Assembly: GCA_949130495.1 (NCBI GenBank)
Contig: OX422207.1
Span: forward strand, 831,084,073-831,148,072
Length of the DNA stretch: 64,000 nt
Direction of reading: 5' to 3'
DNA from: Sambucus nigra
Taxonomy: Eukaryota > Streptophyta > Magnoliopsida > Dipsacales > Adoxaceae
Part shown: positions 31,945 through 43,811 of the stretch, piece by piece
How positions within the stretch are numbered: position 1 is the first letter of the stretch
Layout of the letters: each line of letters begins with the position of its first letter
Position numbers and translations under genes: made by a program
Notes under the pieces: model-generated
What the model was told of the DNA's origin: nothing
The model's database searches: none
The model's input: the letters and a program-made list of their open reading frames with translations, nothing else

Positions 31945-32482
31945 TTGTTGGAGATTTGGTTAATGGAAATCACGAGTTTTCCTTAATTTCATTCTTGTTT
32001 CTTGACAACGTTAACATTCACGATAAAGATCTATGATTTTTTTTTAAACTTCTAAATGTTGGTGCTTTAGAACTTTGTAGGGAATGTTGTCTTCTTAATT
32101 TTGATGAAAATTTCTTGGATATAGGTGGAACCGAGGGATCAATCTACAGTTGTTATATGTACATATACTGGTTTTAAACGTCATGTTAAATGCCATTGGA
32201 ATAATGTCCTCTATCACTCCATATTTGTTTTTGAAGAAAATTGTGTTTACGGTAGTTGGTGTGTTTTGCCCATTTTTGTATTTTTTATGAAGTTAACTAT
32301 TCTATTCGGGAGATAGTTAACAAGAGCAACGCTAGTGGATTGAGTTTTGCATTGCGTTAACAACTTTTTTCATCTTCCACTTTAATTAGCTTGGACATTT
32401 TGAGTTGAGGATGTTATTTAGTTTTTGGATATTATGATGCAGCAAGATATATATTTCGTACTATCATTACTAGATTTTCATT
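31945..32482. other. unassigned interval left of the RTE LINE
   Basis: About 540 bp of ordinary AT-rich sequence. A short + strand frame (about 32124-32313) follows a possible splice acceptor (TTGGATATAG), but I recognise no family and no neighbouring exon, so I do not call a gene. It may be pre-insertion flanking DNA of the array element. Confidence 0.35.
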
Positions 32483-32526
<44 letters not shown>

Positions 32527-32527
32527 T
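32483..32527. repeat. (ATC)n microsatellite, the 3' tail of the RTE LINE
   Basis: About 15 ATC units. On the minus strand this is (ATG)n directly after AGCCAAGAATGG..., the trinucleotide 3' tail typical of RTE-clade LINEs. It therefore marks the element's 3' end rather than an independent microsatellite. Confidence 0.85.
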
Positions 32528-33097
32528 ATTCTTATCACCATTCTTGGCTTAATCCCATCATATGGGGTCAGCCACATGGATTCTCCTTTTACATTCTAAT
32601 CTATTATATACAATATTATCATTTAAGTTTAATTCCTTAAGATCTATCTTACTAATTTACTCCCACGATAGCTTAGGGCGACCTCTAGCTATTTTACCCT
32701 ATATTTCCAACAGTACCCCTCTTGTTATAGGAGCATCTATTGGTTTACGCAACACATGTCCGTACGACCTAAGTCTACATTCTCTTAATTAATCGCCAAT
32801 GGGAGTTACTCCCAACTTTTCTATCATGTATTCTTTTTTGATTTTGTATTTTCTAGTGATTCCTATCATCCACTGGAGCATCATCATCTCACCAATATGG
32901 AGACTTTGTTCATGTTTTTTCTTTAACACCTAACACTCTGCTCCATATAGGGTCGCTGGCCTAACAATTGTCCTATAAAATTTTCTTTTTAATTTATTAA
33001 TCATCCTCTTATCGCATAACACCCCACTCGCTTATCTCCATTTCATCCAACCAGATGATATTCTACTCGTAACATCCTCATTAACATCCCCATTACT

Positions 33098-33376
33098 TTA
33101 TGACATTGAACCTCTATAATGCAATTTATTAGTTTTGTTTATCACTTTTTCTTTAATCTTTAACTGTATGTTACTCGACGCCTCATTATTAAATTTACAT
33201 TTCATAAATTCCATTTTATTTCTACTGATTTTTAGTCCCTTAGGCTCTAAGTCTTTTCTCCAAGTATCTACTCTCAATGTTAAGCCCCACTTTGAAGTGT
33301 CTACTAAAACTGCATCATCCGTAAACAACATACACCATGGCACATCTTCTTGTAAGTCCCTATTAATCTCATCCAA
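33098..33376 (-). pseudogene. RTE reverse transcriptase, catalytic part
   Basis: A 92-codon piece including VPWCMLFTDDAVLVDTS, the F-x-DD active-site box with Thr in place of the usual Ala, and the thumb-side segment GLKISRNKMEFMKC. Separated from the upstream RT part by frameshifts. Confidence 0.85.
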
Positions 33377-33638
33377 AACTATGGTAAATAAATAAGAACA
33401 TAAAGGCGAACCTTGATGTTACTATACATATCTAGTCTTTAGGTTATTATACATATCTTCAGCATACTCTAGTCTTTATGTTATTATACATATCTTCAAT
33501 AACTTTAATATAACTCATAGGGATTCTATCCCTCCTTAAAGCCCACCAAATTATATCCATGAGTACTCTATTGTAAGCCTTTTTCTAAATCCAAAAAGAT
33601 CATATATAAACTTTTATTCCTACTTCTACATTTTCCCA

Positions 33639-33941
33639 TTAATTGTCTGAACAAGTAAATAGCTCCCGTGGTTGATCGCCCTGGCATAAATCCAATTGGT
33701 TGTCTGAAATAATTGACTCATTAGTTAATCTTTGTTCTATAACCTTTTCCCATAATTTCATAGTGTGATTCATTAGTTTGATTCCACTATAACTACTGCA
33801 GTTTTGTATGTCCCCTTTATTTTTATACAAAGGTATTATGGTGATTTTCCCCCACTCATCTTCCATGCTTCCTTCTATTAAAATTTTATTAAATAAGGTT
33901 GTTAACCATTCTACCCCTAGGCTTCCAAGGGTTCTCCACAC
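33639..33941 (-). pseudogene. RTE reverse transcriptase, N-terminal part
   Basis: A 100-codon piece of RT fingers/palm with KNKGDIQNCSSYSGIKLM and HTMKLWEKVIEQRL, strongly typical of plant RTE. The conserved motif after SDNQ is already altered, and the frame breaks right after it. Confidence 0.85.
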
Positions 33942-35235
33942 CTATATGGGTATTTTATCTGGGCCAACTGCTTTATTCTTTCCCATTTTTCCTATTAAAT
34001 AACTACGTCTTTTTTAGTAATTAGGCATATCATTCCTATATTCGGTTCAATGTTCTCGACATCTTTTTTCGGATATTCTTCATTCAATAGTCCTTGAAAA
34101 TACTCTTCCTATATATTTAGAATTTCCTTATGGTTAATTATAGTATATTTTGATTTTTGTTTTTATTACACTTAACTGGACCCATATCCCTTGTCAATCT
34201 ATCTTTATTCTTTTCCAATTTATATTTATTTCCTTTTCACCATCCTTGTTATCTAATTTATTATAAAGATTATCCAGTGCGTTTTGTTGCGCATTTCGAA
34301 TAATATTTTTTACTTTACTTTTTAACTTCTTATACTTTCCTAAATCTTCTTGATTTTTACTTTTTTGCCACTTTATAAAACTTACTCGTTTCTTTTGTAT
34401 TATCTTTTTCACTTCCTCATTCCACCACCAAGTCCCTTTTTTAATGTATCTTTTTCCTTTAGTCTCACCTAAAACTTGCTTACCTATTTTCTCGATATCA
34501 TTCGTTATCCTTGATCAATTGTTGTTAACATTGTCGTTCCAATTCCAGTTCATGTTTAACAATAACTTTTGTTTAAATTCAATCTCTTTTCATCCTTTTA
34601 AATCCTTCCATTTTATATTTTGATAACCTATTTTCTCTTTTCGATACTTAAATACTTTAATTGTTCAATCTATTACTAACAGGCAGTGTTCATTTGTTAA
34701 GCTTTCACCTGGTATAAATTTACAGTGTTTGCATGTGTACAAGTCTCTTCTTCTAAGTAAGCAATAGTCTATTTGAGTTTTATTTTCTCCGCTTTGAAAT
34801 GTTATTAAATGTTACTCCCTTTTTTTTAAAAAAAATGTGCTTGTTAACGCTAGATTATATGCCATAGCAAATTCCTAGATAGTCTCTCCTCCTTCATTTC
34901 TCTTACCAAAAGCACAACCTATGTGTATCCTTGGATAAACATCCCATTCTTAATACTAATTACTCTATCTCCCCATATTTTAACATCCATGACTTTATCT
35001 TTCATGTAGTGATCAACAACAATACCTACCCCATCTCTACGATTATCTATTCCTCCTAAATAAAATAATTTATAACCTTCTCCTATCTCTCTAGCCTTTT
35101 CACCCTTTCATTTACTTTCTTGTAGGCATGCTATATTGATTTCCTCCGTTTTAAGGTACCCCACTATAAAATCTATGTGAAATCTTATGATGGATTATCT
35201 AATTAAAAGAAGAAACGTAAATAAAAATAACATAC

Positions 35236-35283
35236 ATACAATCAGATTTGGTACGTGGAATTTAGGAACACTAACTGGATGAA
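35236..35283 (+). other. LINE endonuclease start in opposite orientation
   Basis: The + strand reads IRFGTWNLGTLTG here, the usual beginning of the RTE endonuclease, although the remaining LINE lies on the minus strand up to about 35175. This suggests a 5' inversion (as in twin priming) or a second LINE fragment. Confidence 0.5.
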
Positions 35284-35473
35284 ATATAAAAGATTTGCGA
35301 TACATTCATAAATGAAAGTAAACCGCTAATATAATGTCAATATCATAATTAGTTAGAAATAATATTGACAAGGATAAAATAAGGTCTTGATACTCAATCT
35401 TCCTATAAATCAACTAAAAGATCTTTCAATTTACCGTTCTCTCGAAATATTTTGGAGTCCTTAATGCGTATGC
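35284..35473. other. spacer between LINE and CACTA relic
   Basis: AT-rich, no recognised feature. The left terminus of the CACTA relic should be here or has been lost; I found no CACTA/TAGTG terminus. Confidence 0.3.
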
Positions 35474-38400
35474 TTAAGTAGTTATGCCCTTTGGTGCATG
35501 CACAACAATAAACCAAATGCCATAATTTATGCACTTTGAGTAGAATACCTTCTTCACGTTTTGAAAAGAAAAAATAAAAAGCTCATCGACTATGTGATCT
35601 TTACTCTTCATCTTTGATAAATCTACCATAATAAGTTTGGATTCACGATCAATTTTGCAAGCATTCATAGAATCTTCCACCTTTACCTAATCACAATATA
35701 ATATAGTTTCTGTGAAATCTAAGTAATCGAGTTCTAGGATTTGTTGGATAATCCCATAATAGGTTACCACCATATCTTTTTTATTTTTATCGCATTTGCT
35801 AGTGACATAGGTAGTCAAGGAAGAAATTGAAATTTTGTTGTTTTGCGTCAAAAGATTTTCCTCATGTGGATATGAAATGAAATCAAAGTCGTTGGAGAAA
35901 AAATTCTTGAACTCTGTCACACATAAATTAGGACATTTTGCTAGGCGTGCAAGCCTTGAAGAGACATCACCTCTTTTTAAGATTTTTATTTATTAATGCA
36001 TTTGTATCGGGGGATGTTTTTACCACACCTGAATAAAAAACGCACACATAAGAGGTGAAATCTAACTCTTTTGACACCCATGCCCTAAAATCTTTTGTCA
36101 TGTAGTTTCTATCTATGATTTTGGGCAATTTCGTTCTCATACTACGTACATGTAATTTTAGTGTTTAGATCATAATATATAAAATACAAATAATCAAACA
36201 AGAATAATTCAGTATATGCTTACTCTCTCCAATCTTCAACTTCATGTTGCGATTCGAAGACATAACGAGTTGCTTGATCGTATTGTAGATTTGTGAGTCT
36301 CACCTCTTTTAGGTTCCCAAATGGTAATTCATCCTCAAACTTGATAGGTTCCAAGATCACTTGTTATCCACAAGAATTGAACCTCATCATCGCTTTTTAT
36401 GGAATATGTTCCCGAGCAAATATCGATGATTTCATAGTACCGTATTTTTCAACAATTAACCTCCAATATACTGTGTATTATTTACATAATATTTGAAGGT
36501 TTTCATCAATCACTCAAAATGATATATCCAACGATACATAATGGTAACACATAATAAATCCTCATCACATAAATGCATAAGCAAGTGGATGCTGATTTCG
36601 AATAACGACGGAGAAAAGTAGTACTTTAATACACAAACTGCCTCGGTTAAAGTTGATTTCAGAGCCTCAATGTGCTTTCTATTTACCATTGTTTCACAAA
36701 GTAAGGAAAAACACAAACTGATTTGCATAATTTCTCGAAGGAGATCTTTATGTTTAGAGAACCAATGCCTAAATACCAGAGGGATTAATTAGATGATTAT
36801 GTGCCAGTGGTGAGACTCGCACTATTTTAATTAGGTCCATAAGCGAACCAAGCCAAGACAAGTCGAGTTCCGGCCGATCTTAGCTAAGCTCAGTTATTAA
36901 ATGAGCATGAAATTATGTTCGATCGCAATTCATTTACTAAATTAACGAGTCAAACACGAGCCAAGATCAAACTGCAAGGTTTTAAGAGGCCTAATCGAGC
37001 TCGTTTATGCTTTAAGACCCGATCATGAGCCGAGCCTAACGATCACATTTTTTAAACAAGATCAAAATTGTGTTCAATCTCGGTTTGTATGCTTAATAAA
37101 TGGGATGTGCTAGATCTTTAATCGATACGAGATCGATCTATTCATGAATAGATCGATTCGTTTGCAGCCCTAGTTTGAAGTCATTTGTTTGGTATCTTAC
37201 TATCCTCTATAACTTACTGGAATAACCATTTGGAGTCTTCAAGTGAACATCATGTCTAAGAGGATCTTCTTCTCACTAGTATTCAAAGTGAAAGAGGTCG
37301 GGGGATAGAAATTCTTCGTGTTGTAGGATTATTTTTTAACCATTATTTCTTTTTTATTTTCATATCATGTAGATCATGGTGGGTTCGCTTCTAGATTTTG
37401 AATGAGATCCTTCTAAACATGTTCCTATCATATGTTCCATAACATTCTTCTATGTGTGAATCACAATAATTACATGACTTTCATAATGATCTTTCTAATA
37501 CAGCAAGTCTAAAGATATTGGTTATCTGAACCATATCTTCACTTTACTAAGGTTATTCATATCCCTCCTAGCTTTATGCTTTAAATTTACAAACTGAGGG
37601 TGTTTTCTCACATACCTATACCTTGAAGTCGCAACCATCACCTTTTCCTTAATCTGCTAACTAAAAAGTCGTATAGGCTCTGCCCTATGCTTGTGATCGA
37701 CAGGCAACACGTTAGACTTATCCTTCCTATAAGGGTGACTGGTCAGCAGAAATCTATGATGACCCGTATAACTTATCTTACCACTATGATATATCCAACT
37801 CGATTCAATTTTCTCCCCACATATGGGACCTCCATAATAACCATGAACATTACAACCGGACAAGGCCCCATAAGTAGGAAGTTCATGGATCACCCACATC
37901 ACCATTGCTTGATGTGTGAAATATTTACCCTTATGAGAGTCAAATCTTATCACACCTTTATCCCACAAATATTTTAGTTCTTCAATTAAAGGGGCCTTCG
38001 CCCAAAGAATTAATAAAGATAATAATGTGAACTACTTTCCTATATACAGTGTCAGAGGTAGACTTAAAGGCGCCATTAGAACTATACAATAACTATGATT
38101 TGTACTTAAATTAATGAAAGCGTTAAACCCATCAGTTGATATTGCAAGACGAACATTACATTGTTCCTTTGCAGAGTTAGGGTGTCATTCATTTACAATT
38201 CTCCATGTGAGTGAATCAATCAGATGATGCATCAGATTTTGACCCAACTCGCATCGAGAATGCCTTGTCATGTCCTCCGCTATACCCGATACTTGAAAAA
38301 CTATTTTAACCATGGCCGTAGTGGAAAATACTTCAAAACCTTTTATGGGACTTGTGAGTACTTAAGATATTTTGCATCTTTCTCCTTTCCATTCTCACAA

Positions 38401-38560
38401 ACCACATATCTAGGCTCTGTGCATACATGACACTCATCCTTCTCATCGTGCTCATTGCGGCACAATATGCAACCATACTTTCATGCATGAATAAATTTGT
38501 ACTTCAAACCCAAACCCTTCAATGACTTCTTCATGCTAGGATAATATTCTGGTAAAGGTA
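35474..38560 (-). pseudogene. CACTA transposase (TNP2, DUF4218, DUF4216), heavily decayed
   Basis: Minus-strand pieces appear in the normal TNP2 order. About 38550-38250: CILCRNEHDEKDECHVC and KVLKYFPLRPWLK. 37968-37657: MWVIHELPTYGALSGCNVHGYYGGPICGE (TNP2 core, two reads). 36728-36510: FEISIHLLMHLCDE and MYRWIYHFE (DUF4218). 35920-35474: YYGIIQQILELDYLDF and LIMVDLSKMKSKDHI (DUF4216). The same domains on the + strand at 49732-52341 are clearly related, from the same family. Many stops and indels. A non-coding insertion rich in CGAGCC/GAGCTCG words occupies about 36790-37200. Confidence 0.85.
36790..37200. repeat. insertion with CGAGCC-like degenerate words inside the CACTA relic
   Basis: Between the DUF4218 and TNP2 parts lies about 400 bp with repeated GAGCCGAGCC, CGAGCTCG and AACGAGTC words and TTAAACGAG-like segments. 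This texture is common in plant non-autonomous elements. I see no clear terminal repeats and cannot class it. Confidence 0.35.
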
Positions 38561-39396
38561 TCTTTTTCAGGATAATTTTCTTTAACCCACTTAAGAATTG
38601 TAGTTACGTTGTTTACGTATTTAACTCTTCAAATTATATAAATAAGCCATTGCATATAATACCGAGTGACATTCATCGCAATCTTTATAGAATGGTCCAG
38701 TCGCATTGGGTTTCAACCGTATGTATTCCCGATCTCCTGGTAATTTAACATCAAACTGTTTGTTTACTTGGTCATAATGCACATTATATATATCTATAGG
38801 TTGGTGGTTTTGATAGTGGTGAACTCTATAAACATCACCAATTAGGTTGGTCAATGGACGTCATGTTGGCGAATCATGTACCACTTCCACTTGTTAGGGT
38901 TCTATTTGCTTTCGGGTACCAATAATTCTTTCGAAACATAGGGTTTATTTTTTCACCATTGTATGTCCATATCCTTTAGTCTTAACAAAGTCTCCACTTT
39001 AATAAATGAAACTCAACGTATTTTAAAGAATTATATTTTTGGTTCATACAACGGGTGCTTGGACACAAAATCGTGTCACTTTTAATATTTAATAAATTCT
39101 TGAACGACCTTTACATGATTATTTGTTATTCGGTTAGTCTTCCCCATCCACTCTCCGTATTCTGGGAAATCCATTTAATAATATTCAAATTTCATTCATT
39201 TGTTAATAAGCTAAAACGAATGCCATGTTGCATACAAGAACGAACAATTCCCAATGTAAACTTGACCATTCTATACTATTACAGCTAAAACTTGACCATT
39301 CTATACTATTACAACTAAAACAACATAATTAACTTTCAACTTAAACAACTTAAAACAAAAATAAAATATAATTACAACCTAAACAAAAAAATATTA
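38561..39396 (-). other. decayed 5' part of the CACTA relic
   Basis: A minus-strand frame at 38854-38621 (VHHYQNHQPIDIYNVHYDQ, FYKDCDECHSVLYAM) may be more of the element, but I cannot assign a domain. At 39245-39320 a 33-bp block (ACTTGACCATTCTATACTATTAC) is duplicated in tandem. Otherwise AT-rich. Confidence 0.3.
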
Positions 39397-39971
39397 TTAC
39401 AACTTGACCAGCAGAAAAACTATCCAAGTGATTAAAGAATTTTCATAATACTCCAGTTCTTTCCATTCTCCGTTGTTAATGTGAACAAGTATATATTTGG
39501 AATCGGTGTATATTGCATCAACCATCACTTGAGCCTTACCCTTCAACAAAGGTCGGTTATGTACTTTATTTCCAACAAGTACGGAAATGAGTGTGCACAT
39601 GCTAATAGTTATATTATTAGTTAGGTCCTTGAAATAGAACGTCTCACTATGCTCACAATGAGTGGTTGACGATGATCAAAGACATGTGACATGCGATGGA
39701 ACTGGGGAGGGGAATGTTGAAGGAGGCGGGATTTATGATGGGAATCTTGAAGGAGGCAAAATTTATGAGGGGAAATGTGCAGAGGGGAGAAAGGGGAAAC
39801 CTTAAGGAGGCATTTGGGGCCGAACACCTTGAGTGAAAAGGACACGAGTTTCCAAATTTCACTCCTCAAGGGTCTCACGTTAGTTTTAATCTCCTCGACA
39901 TTCTCATCGGTTTTGGATTGATGTTCCTCTTGGGTCGAAATACGATTCTTGACCGAAGAAATCTCGTTCAT
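39397..39971 (-). pseudogene. CACTA accessory protein C-terminal relic (TNP1/TNPA-type), tentative
   Basis: Minus-strand 39971-39840 encodes a short coiled-coil-like start (MNEISSVKNRISTQEEHQ). 39600-39397 encodes VGNKVHNRPLLKGKAQVMVDAIY ... WKELEYY ... TLITW-like text, which resembles the C-terminal segment often found in En/Spm-type accessory proteins. The match is by general pattern only. Confidence 0.35.
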
Positions 39972-40125
39972 GAGCGGTACAATGTGTTTTTATTTTGTTT
40001 TGGTCATATGTGATCTGACACCTCTCGTTCTCCCTCTTTTGTCCTTTCCAAATATCTAGTTCAAAGCATCATTTTATATGTCATCATAAGGGCTCGAACT
40101 TGACTGGCTGCTAATGGCCTCTATT

Positions 40126-41296
40126 TATAAGGACAAATTTCCAATTGATTGAATTTGTAATTGTTGGTTTAATTCGGGACAAAACAATTTGAGTCTTAGG
40201 ATAGAATTTTATGATCTTCAAGCCTATTACATTTGAGTTGAAGACGTAGCGACCAAGCCTAAATTGAAGACATCATCTTTGTCGGTTTATCGTACCGTGG
40301 TTAACGTCGTCAACCGTTCAATTTTCCAAAGTCTCTAAAGGTATGAATTCATTGATATATAGAGAGACTTGGTTAGTTTTTATGGGTGTCATTTTTCTAC
40401 TTAACTCAAAGTTTAAAATGATTTTTTTTATTTTTTACAGAAAAATAAAAATAAAAATTGAAATGTCGTTCGAACGACATTTCATCTTATTCGAACAAGA
40501 TACCCTTGTCATTCAAACGACCTATCAAATGAGATTCTTTCATTTTTCTCATTAGATCGTTCGAACGAGATTCATTTGATTTTGACTATATTTTATAGTT
40601 AAAGCAAGTCGGTCCAATGACATGCATAAGTCATTGGAACGACATCTAAAAGTCGTTCGAATGACCTGCATTTTTCAACAGTTTTTTCGTTTGTTTTTTT
40701 GTAACTCCCCCCCCCCCCATTAGTGGATTTCGAAACGAAGGTGGATTTCGGAGTTATCAACAAGGCGGATGTGGAAGGACGAATAAGCGTCAAGGCTTGC
40801 GAGGGCATCAGGTTTTTGAGTAAGTCTTTTTGTCATGTCTTTTATAAAACTATACGTAGTGGATTTGTGGCTAGGTCGTCCGAGGTTTTTCCCGTTGTGG
40901 GTTTTCCTCCTACACCGTGGCGCTGCGATTTTTTTCATTTTATCTTGCAAAAGTCACTTAGATGCATGTTTAGGTTTAAAAAGATAAAATTGGTTTAAAT
41001 CACAACATTTGTGTAAATTAGTGAAAACTTAATTTGGGTAATTCTTATTTAATTTAATTCAAGTTAAACAAATTTAATTTGGAAAATTATATCTATGGGT
41101 TGTTTGGCAAAGTTAGAACTTGAATTGAATTAATTTTTGTTTAGTTGGAAATTCAAATATTTGCTTTGTTTAACTTTTGAATATTTTTGAAAGATTTTTA
41201 AAATTTAGAATCTTGTGTGAACCATCTCATATGATTTTTAAAAAATTGGGGTATCAAGAGCATATCTTGTAATTTAAAGGAAAGCACCCCTTCTCA
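40126..41296 (+). repeat. copia-1 5' LTR (1171 bp)
   Basis: Begins TATAAGGACAAATTTCC (TG changed to TA) and ends CCCCTTCTCA. It aligns to the 3' LTR throughout, but lacks the 3' LTR's 314-bp segment; the gap lies at a C-run of 10-12 bases near 40708-40718. Contains many TTCGAA-centred palindromes at 40461-40680. Confidence 0.88.
40461..40680. repeat. TTCGAA palindrome cluster in LTR U3
   Basis: A 22-bp perfect palindrome centred on GTCGTTCGAACGAC (40461-40482) is followed by several imperfect ones (ATCGTTCGAACGAGAT, AAGTCGTTCGAATGAC, GTCATTGGAACGAC). The 3' LTR has the equivalent cluster at 46690-46925. They are likely regulatory or structural; the specific binding factor is unknown. Confidence 0.75.
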
Positions 41297-41299
41297 GAT

Positions 41300-41311
41300 T
41301 GGTATAAGAGC
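41300..41311 (+). other. copia-1 primer-binding site (tRNA-iMet)
   Basis: TGGTATAAGAGC, one mismatch from the TGGTATCAGAGC typical of plant Ty1/copia, three bases after the LTR end. Confidence 0.88.
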
Positions 41312-41356
41312 GGGAAAGCTAAATTATTGTGTTAAGATCATTTTTGGGTTTTAAAT

Positions 41357-43222
41357 ATGGAAAATATGGGTTTTCAAAATTTATTGTTTTATGATTATTC
41401 TAACTATACGTATTGAAAAGCACATATGAGGTTAGCACTTAAATCGTTAGATGAGCGGGTTTGGCAATTGGTAGTTAGAGGGAGGTCCCCACCTACGTGT
41501 CTATAAGAAGAAGTTTATGTTCTTAAATCCGTAGAAAGAAGGAGTGAGGATGAACTTAAACTTGCTAATTTTAATTCCCATGGTTTAAATGCTCTTTTCA
41601 ATGTGGTCACACCGGATGAGTTCTGAAGGATTATGATGTGTGAAACTTCTAAGGAGGCATGGGACATACTCTAACTCACTTATGAAGGTGAAAGTGTCGT
41701 TAAAGCTTCAAAACTACAAAACCTCACCACTAAATTTGAAACCATTAAAATGTTAGAAGTGAGTATTTTGATGAGTTCTATGCTAGATTGTCCAATATTG
41801 TGAATTCGTCTTTTAATTTGGGAGAAAAGATACTCGACAACCATGACATAAATAAAATTTTATGGTCCTTACACAAGAGGTTTAATCCTAAAGTGACCGT
41901 TTTAAATTCTTTAGGCACTTTAAACATTACGAAACTTGAAGAGATTGTAGGTGACTTACAAACCTATGAACTTGAGATGTTTTCCTCTAAGGATGAGAAG
42001 AAGGAAAATAAGGAAAATAAATACTTGTATCAAATGATGAATTTGATATCAACTCCAATGATATGGCTATATTTGCTAGTAAGTTTAGAAAATTTCTTAA
42101 GTTTAACAAAGATAATCTTAAAGAAGATCATAAGAAATTTGATAAGTCGAAGTTTGGCAAAGCCGAGAAACTCCCTAAAAGCATAATGAAGATCTTAATA
42201 GGGATGAGTGAAATGGATGTTATGGTTATAAGGGTTATGTCCATAGGTCGTTCGAGTGTCCCACTAAACTAAGGAAGGGGGGAAAGAAACCAATTTCACA
42301 TAATGCCACCCTTAGTGAAGTTAACCGGAAGAGGGACCCAATTCCCTCATTGAGCACAATTACATCGCGTTCATGACTATTCATGTGAGCATTAAAAATG
42401 AATCTTCCCATGAAAATATTTATTTATATGACACTTCTGAGGCCATTGCTTGTGAATCCCCCGAGTTTGATGCTAGATAGAGTGAAGGAGATACTGATAA
42501 TAAAGTGGAAACTGAACTTTATCTTGCCTTTCATGAGTTGTATACGAAATCATTGCAATTAAAAAAGGGCTAACTTGAAGTTAGAATCTAGAATGAGAGA
42601 ACGTGCCATGGATAATAATGAAAGTGTTTTAATTAAAGATCTCAAGGCACGTTAGAAATCTCTTCGAGAGAAGCTAGAGTATTTTGAAGGTGAGAGAGAT
42701 AGCCTTCTAGGTTTAATGGAGGCTATGAAGAAAGACCTTTTTGTGTTTGAAGAGAGAAAAATTTACTTACATTTAGAATAATGGAGCTTGAAAAAAAGAT
42801 TGAGAAACTCAAGTCGGGTCAAATTTGATTTGGAGTGTAGGTCGTAGAAATTAGTTAAAATCTTAGGCACCGTCCAAATTAAAGATGACATGTGTGGTAT
42901 TGGCTTCGGTACTCAAAACGCTTCTGCTAATAAAGACAAAACCATGATTTTGAGAGAATCGACTTGGAACACTAGAAAAGGTCACGCCTTGGGTAATACT
43001 TCTCACCATGTTTTCACTTGCACACATTGTGGTAGGAAGGTTCACCTTAAGAGGTTTTGTTTTGACCTTAGAAATGGTCCTAGGAAGTCCAAGGGTAGAG
43101 TCACTAAGGTCACCAAAACCTGAGAGCATCACTTGTCACTTATGTGGGTTATGATATCCGATTTGGAGGATTTACATGATAAGCTTTATGATTCCCATTT
43201 TCTTGCACATGATTCCTTCTTT
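41357..43222 (+). pseudogene. gag: copia-1 gag, multiple stops and frameshifts
   Basis: From the ATG at 41357 the frame shows the copia gag (UBN2-type) pattern: Y-x-Y-W-like start (now with a TGA at the Trp position), LALKSLDERVWQLV, SKEAWDI, and, after a shift near 41760, FYARLSNIVNSSFNLGEKI and LKKR...NPKVTVLNSLGTLN..LEEIVGDLQTYELEM. It is closely similar to the open gag at 62754. A second knuckle-like motif, CTHCGRKVHLKRFC (CX2CX4HX4C), lies near 43020. Several stops (TGA, TAA) punctuate it. Downstream of 43222 the normal pol is absent. Confidence 0.85.
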
Positions 43223-43811
43223 GCGAAATCTAAAGGTTGATTATTTTAGCCTTGTTTACATACAATAACTTTTCTTATACAAGATATATTCTTGATAATT
43301 GTATGTTTTCTTTCCATATTCTAGTTTATGCTTCACAATATCTCAGTTTATATTGTGCTAAAATTATGATATGTGTATCTTTTGTATTTTATTTCTTTTC
43401 ATTTATTGGGTCTTATTTAAAAATAAAAAAAGATTTTGTATATCTTTTGAGTTATCATTGTTTTAGTTTTTATAAAGTTAAAAACTAAAAAAGACTTTTT
43501 ATTTTTGTGTATTTTATTTTTACACATTTTCTGTGGCATATCCTTGTGTTTGAATCCTACATTTTTTATTTTTTATAAATAGATGAGATTTATTCTGAAG
43601 AAGGAATAAAAGAACTTGCCTCTTCTAAATAGCTTACATCAAGTATAATACTATTAGACTCTTAAAAAAAACACATAAATGAGGTTCTTTATACATGAGA
43701 ACCCTTACATGAGTTATAGGTATAGATGATGAAATTAAACCTAGCTTGAAACCACTAATAGAAAGAATTTAACACCGTGAACACTTAGACATTTATAAAA
43801 TTTGGAAGAAT
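43223..43811. other. AT-rich interval after copia-1 gag
   Basis: About 590 bp, T-rich. The ORF at 43237-43488 encodes a hydrophobic low-complexity string of no known family. It may mark the deletion junction where pol was lost, or the 3' end of the antisense L1 fragment. Confidence 0.3.

Larger units (their letters stand above)
32483..35175 (-). mobile_element. RTE-clade LINE, degenerate, minus strand
   Basis: Minus-strand fragments follow the order endonuclease, RT, 3' tail. About 35150-34860 reads ...INIACLQES...GVGIVVDHYMKDKVMDVKIWGDRVIS, an APE-type endonuclease. About 33941-33639 reads GKITIIPLYKNKGDIQNCSSYSGIKLMNHTMKLWEKVIEQRL, the RTE-type RT entry (read in pieces). About 33376-33098 carries the catalytic box MLFTDDAVLV. 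The 3' UTR ends with CCCATATGATGGGATTAAGCC then (ATG)n. Many stops and frameshifts show it is old. Confidence 0.85.

Noticed and set aside
32124..32316. Possible host exon after a splice-acceptor-like TTGGATATAG
   Set aside because: Single short frame with no recognisable family, no partner exons and no conserved donor.
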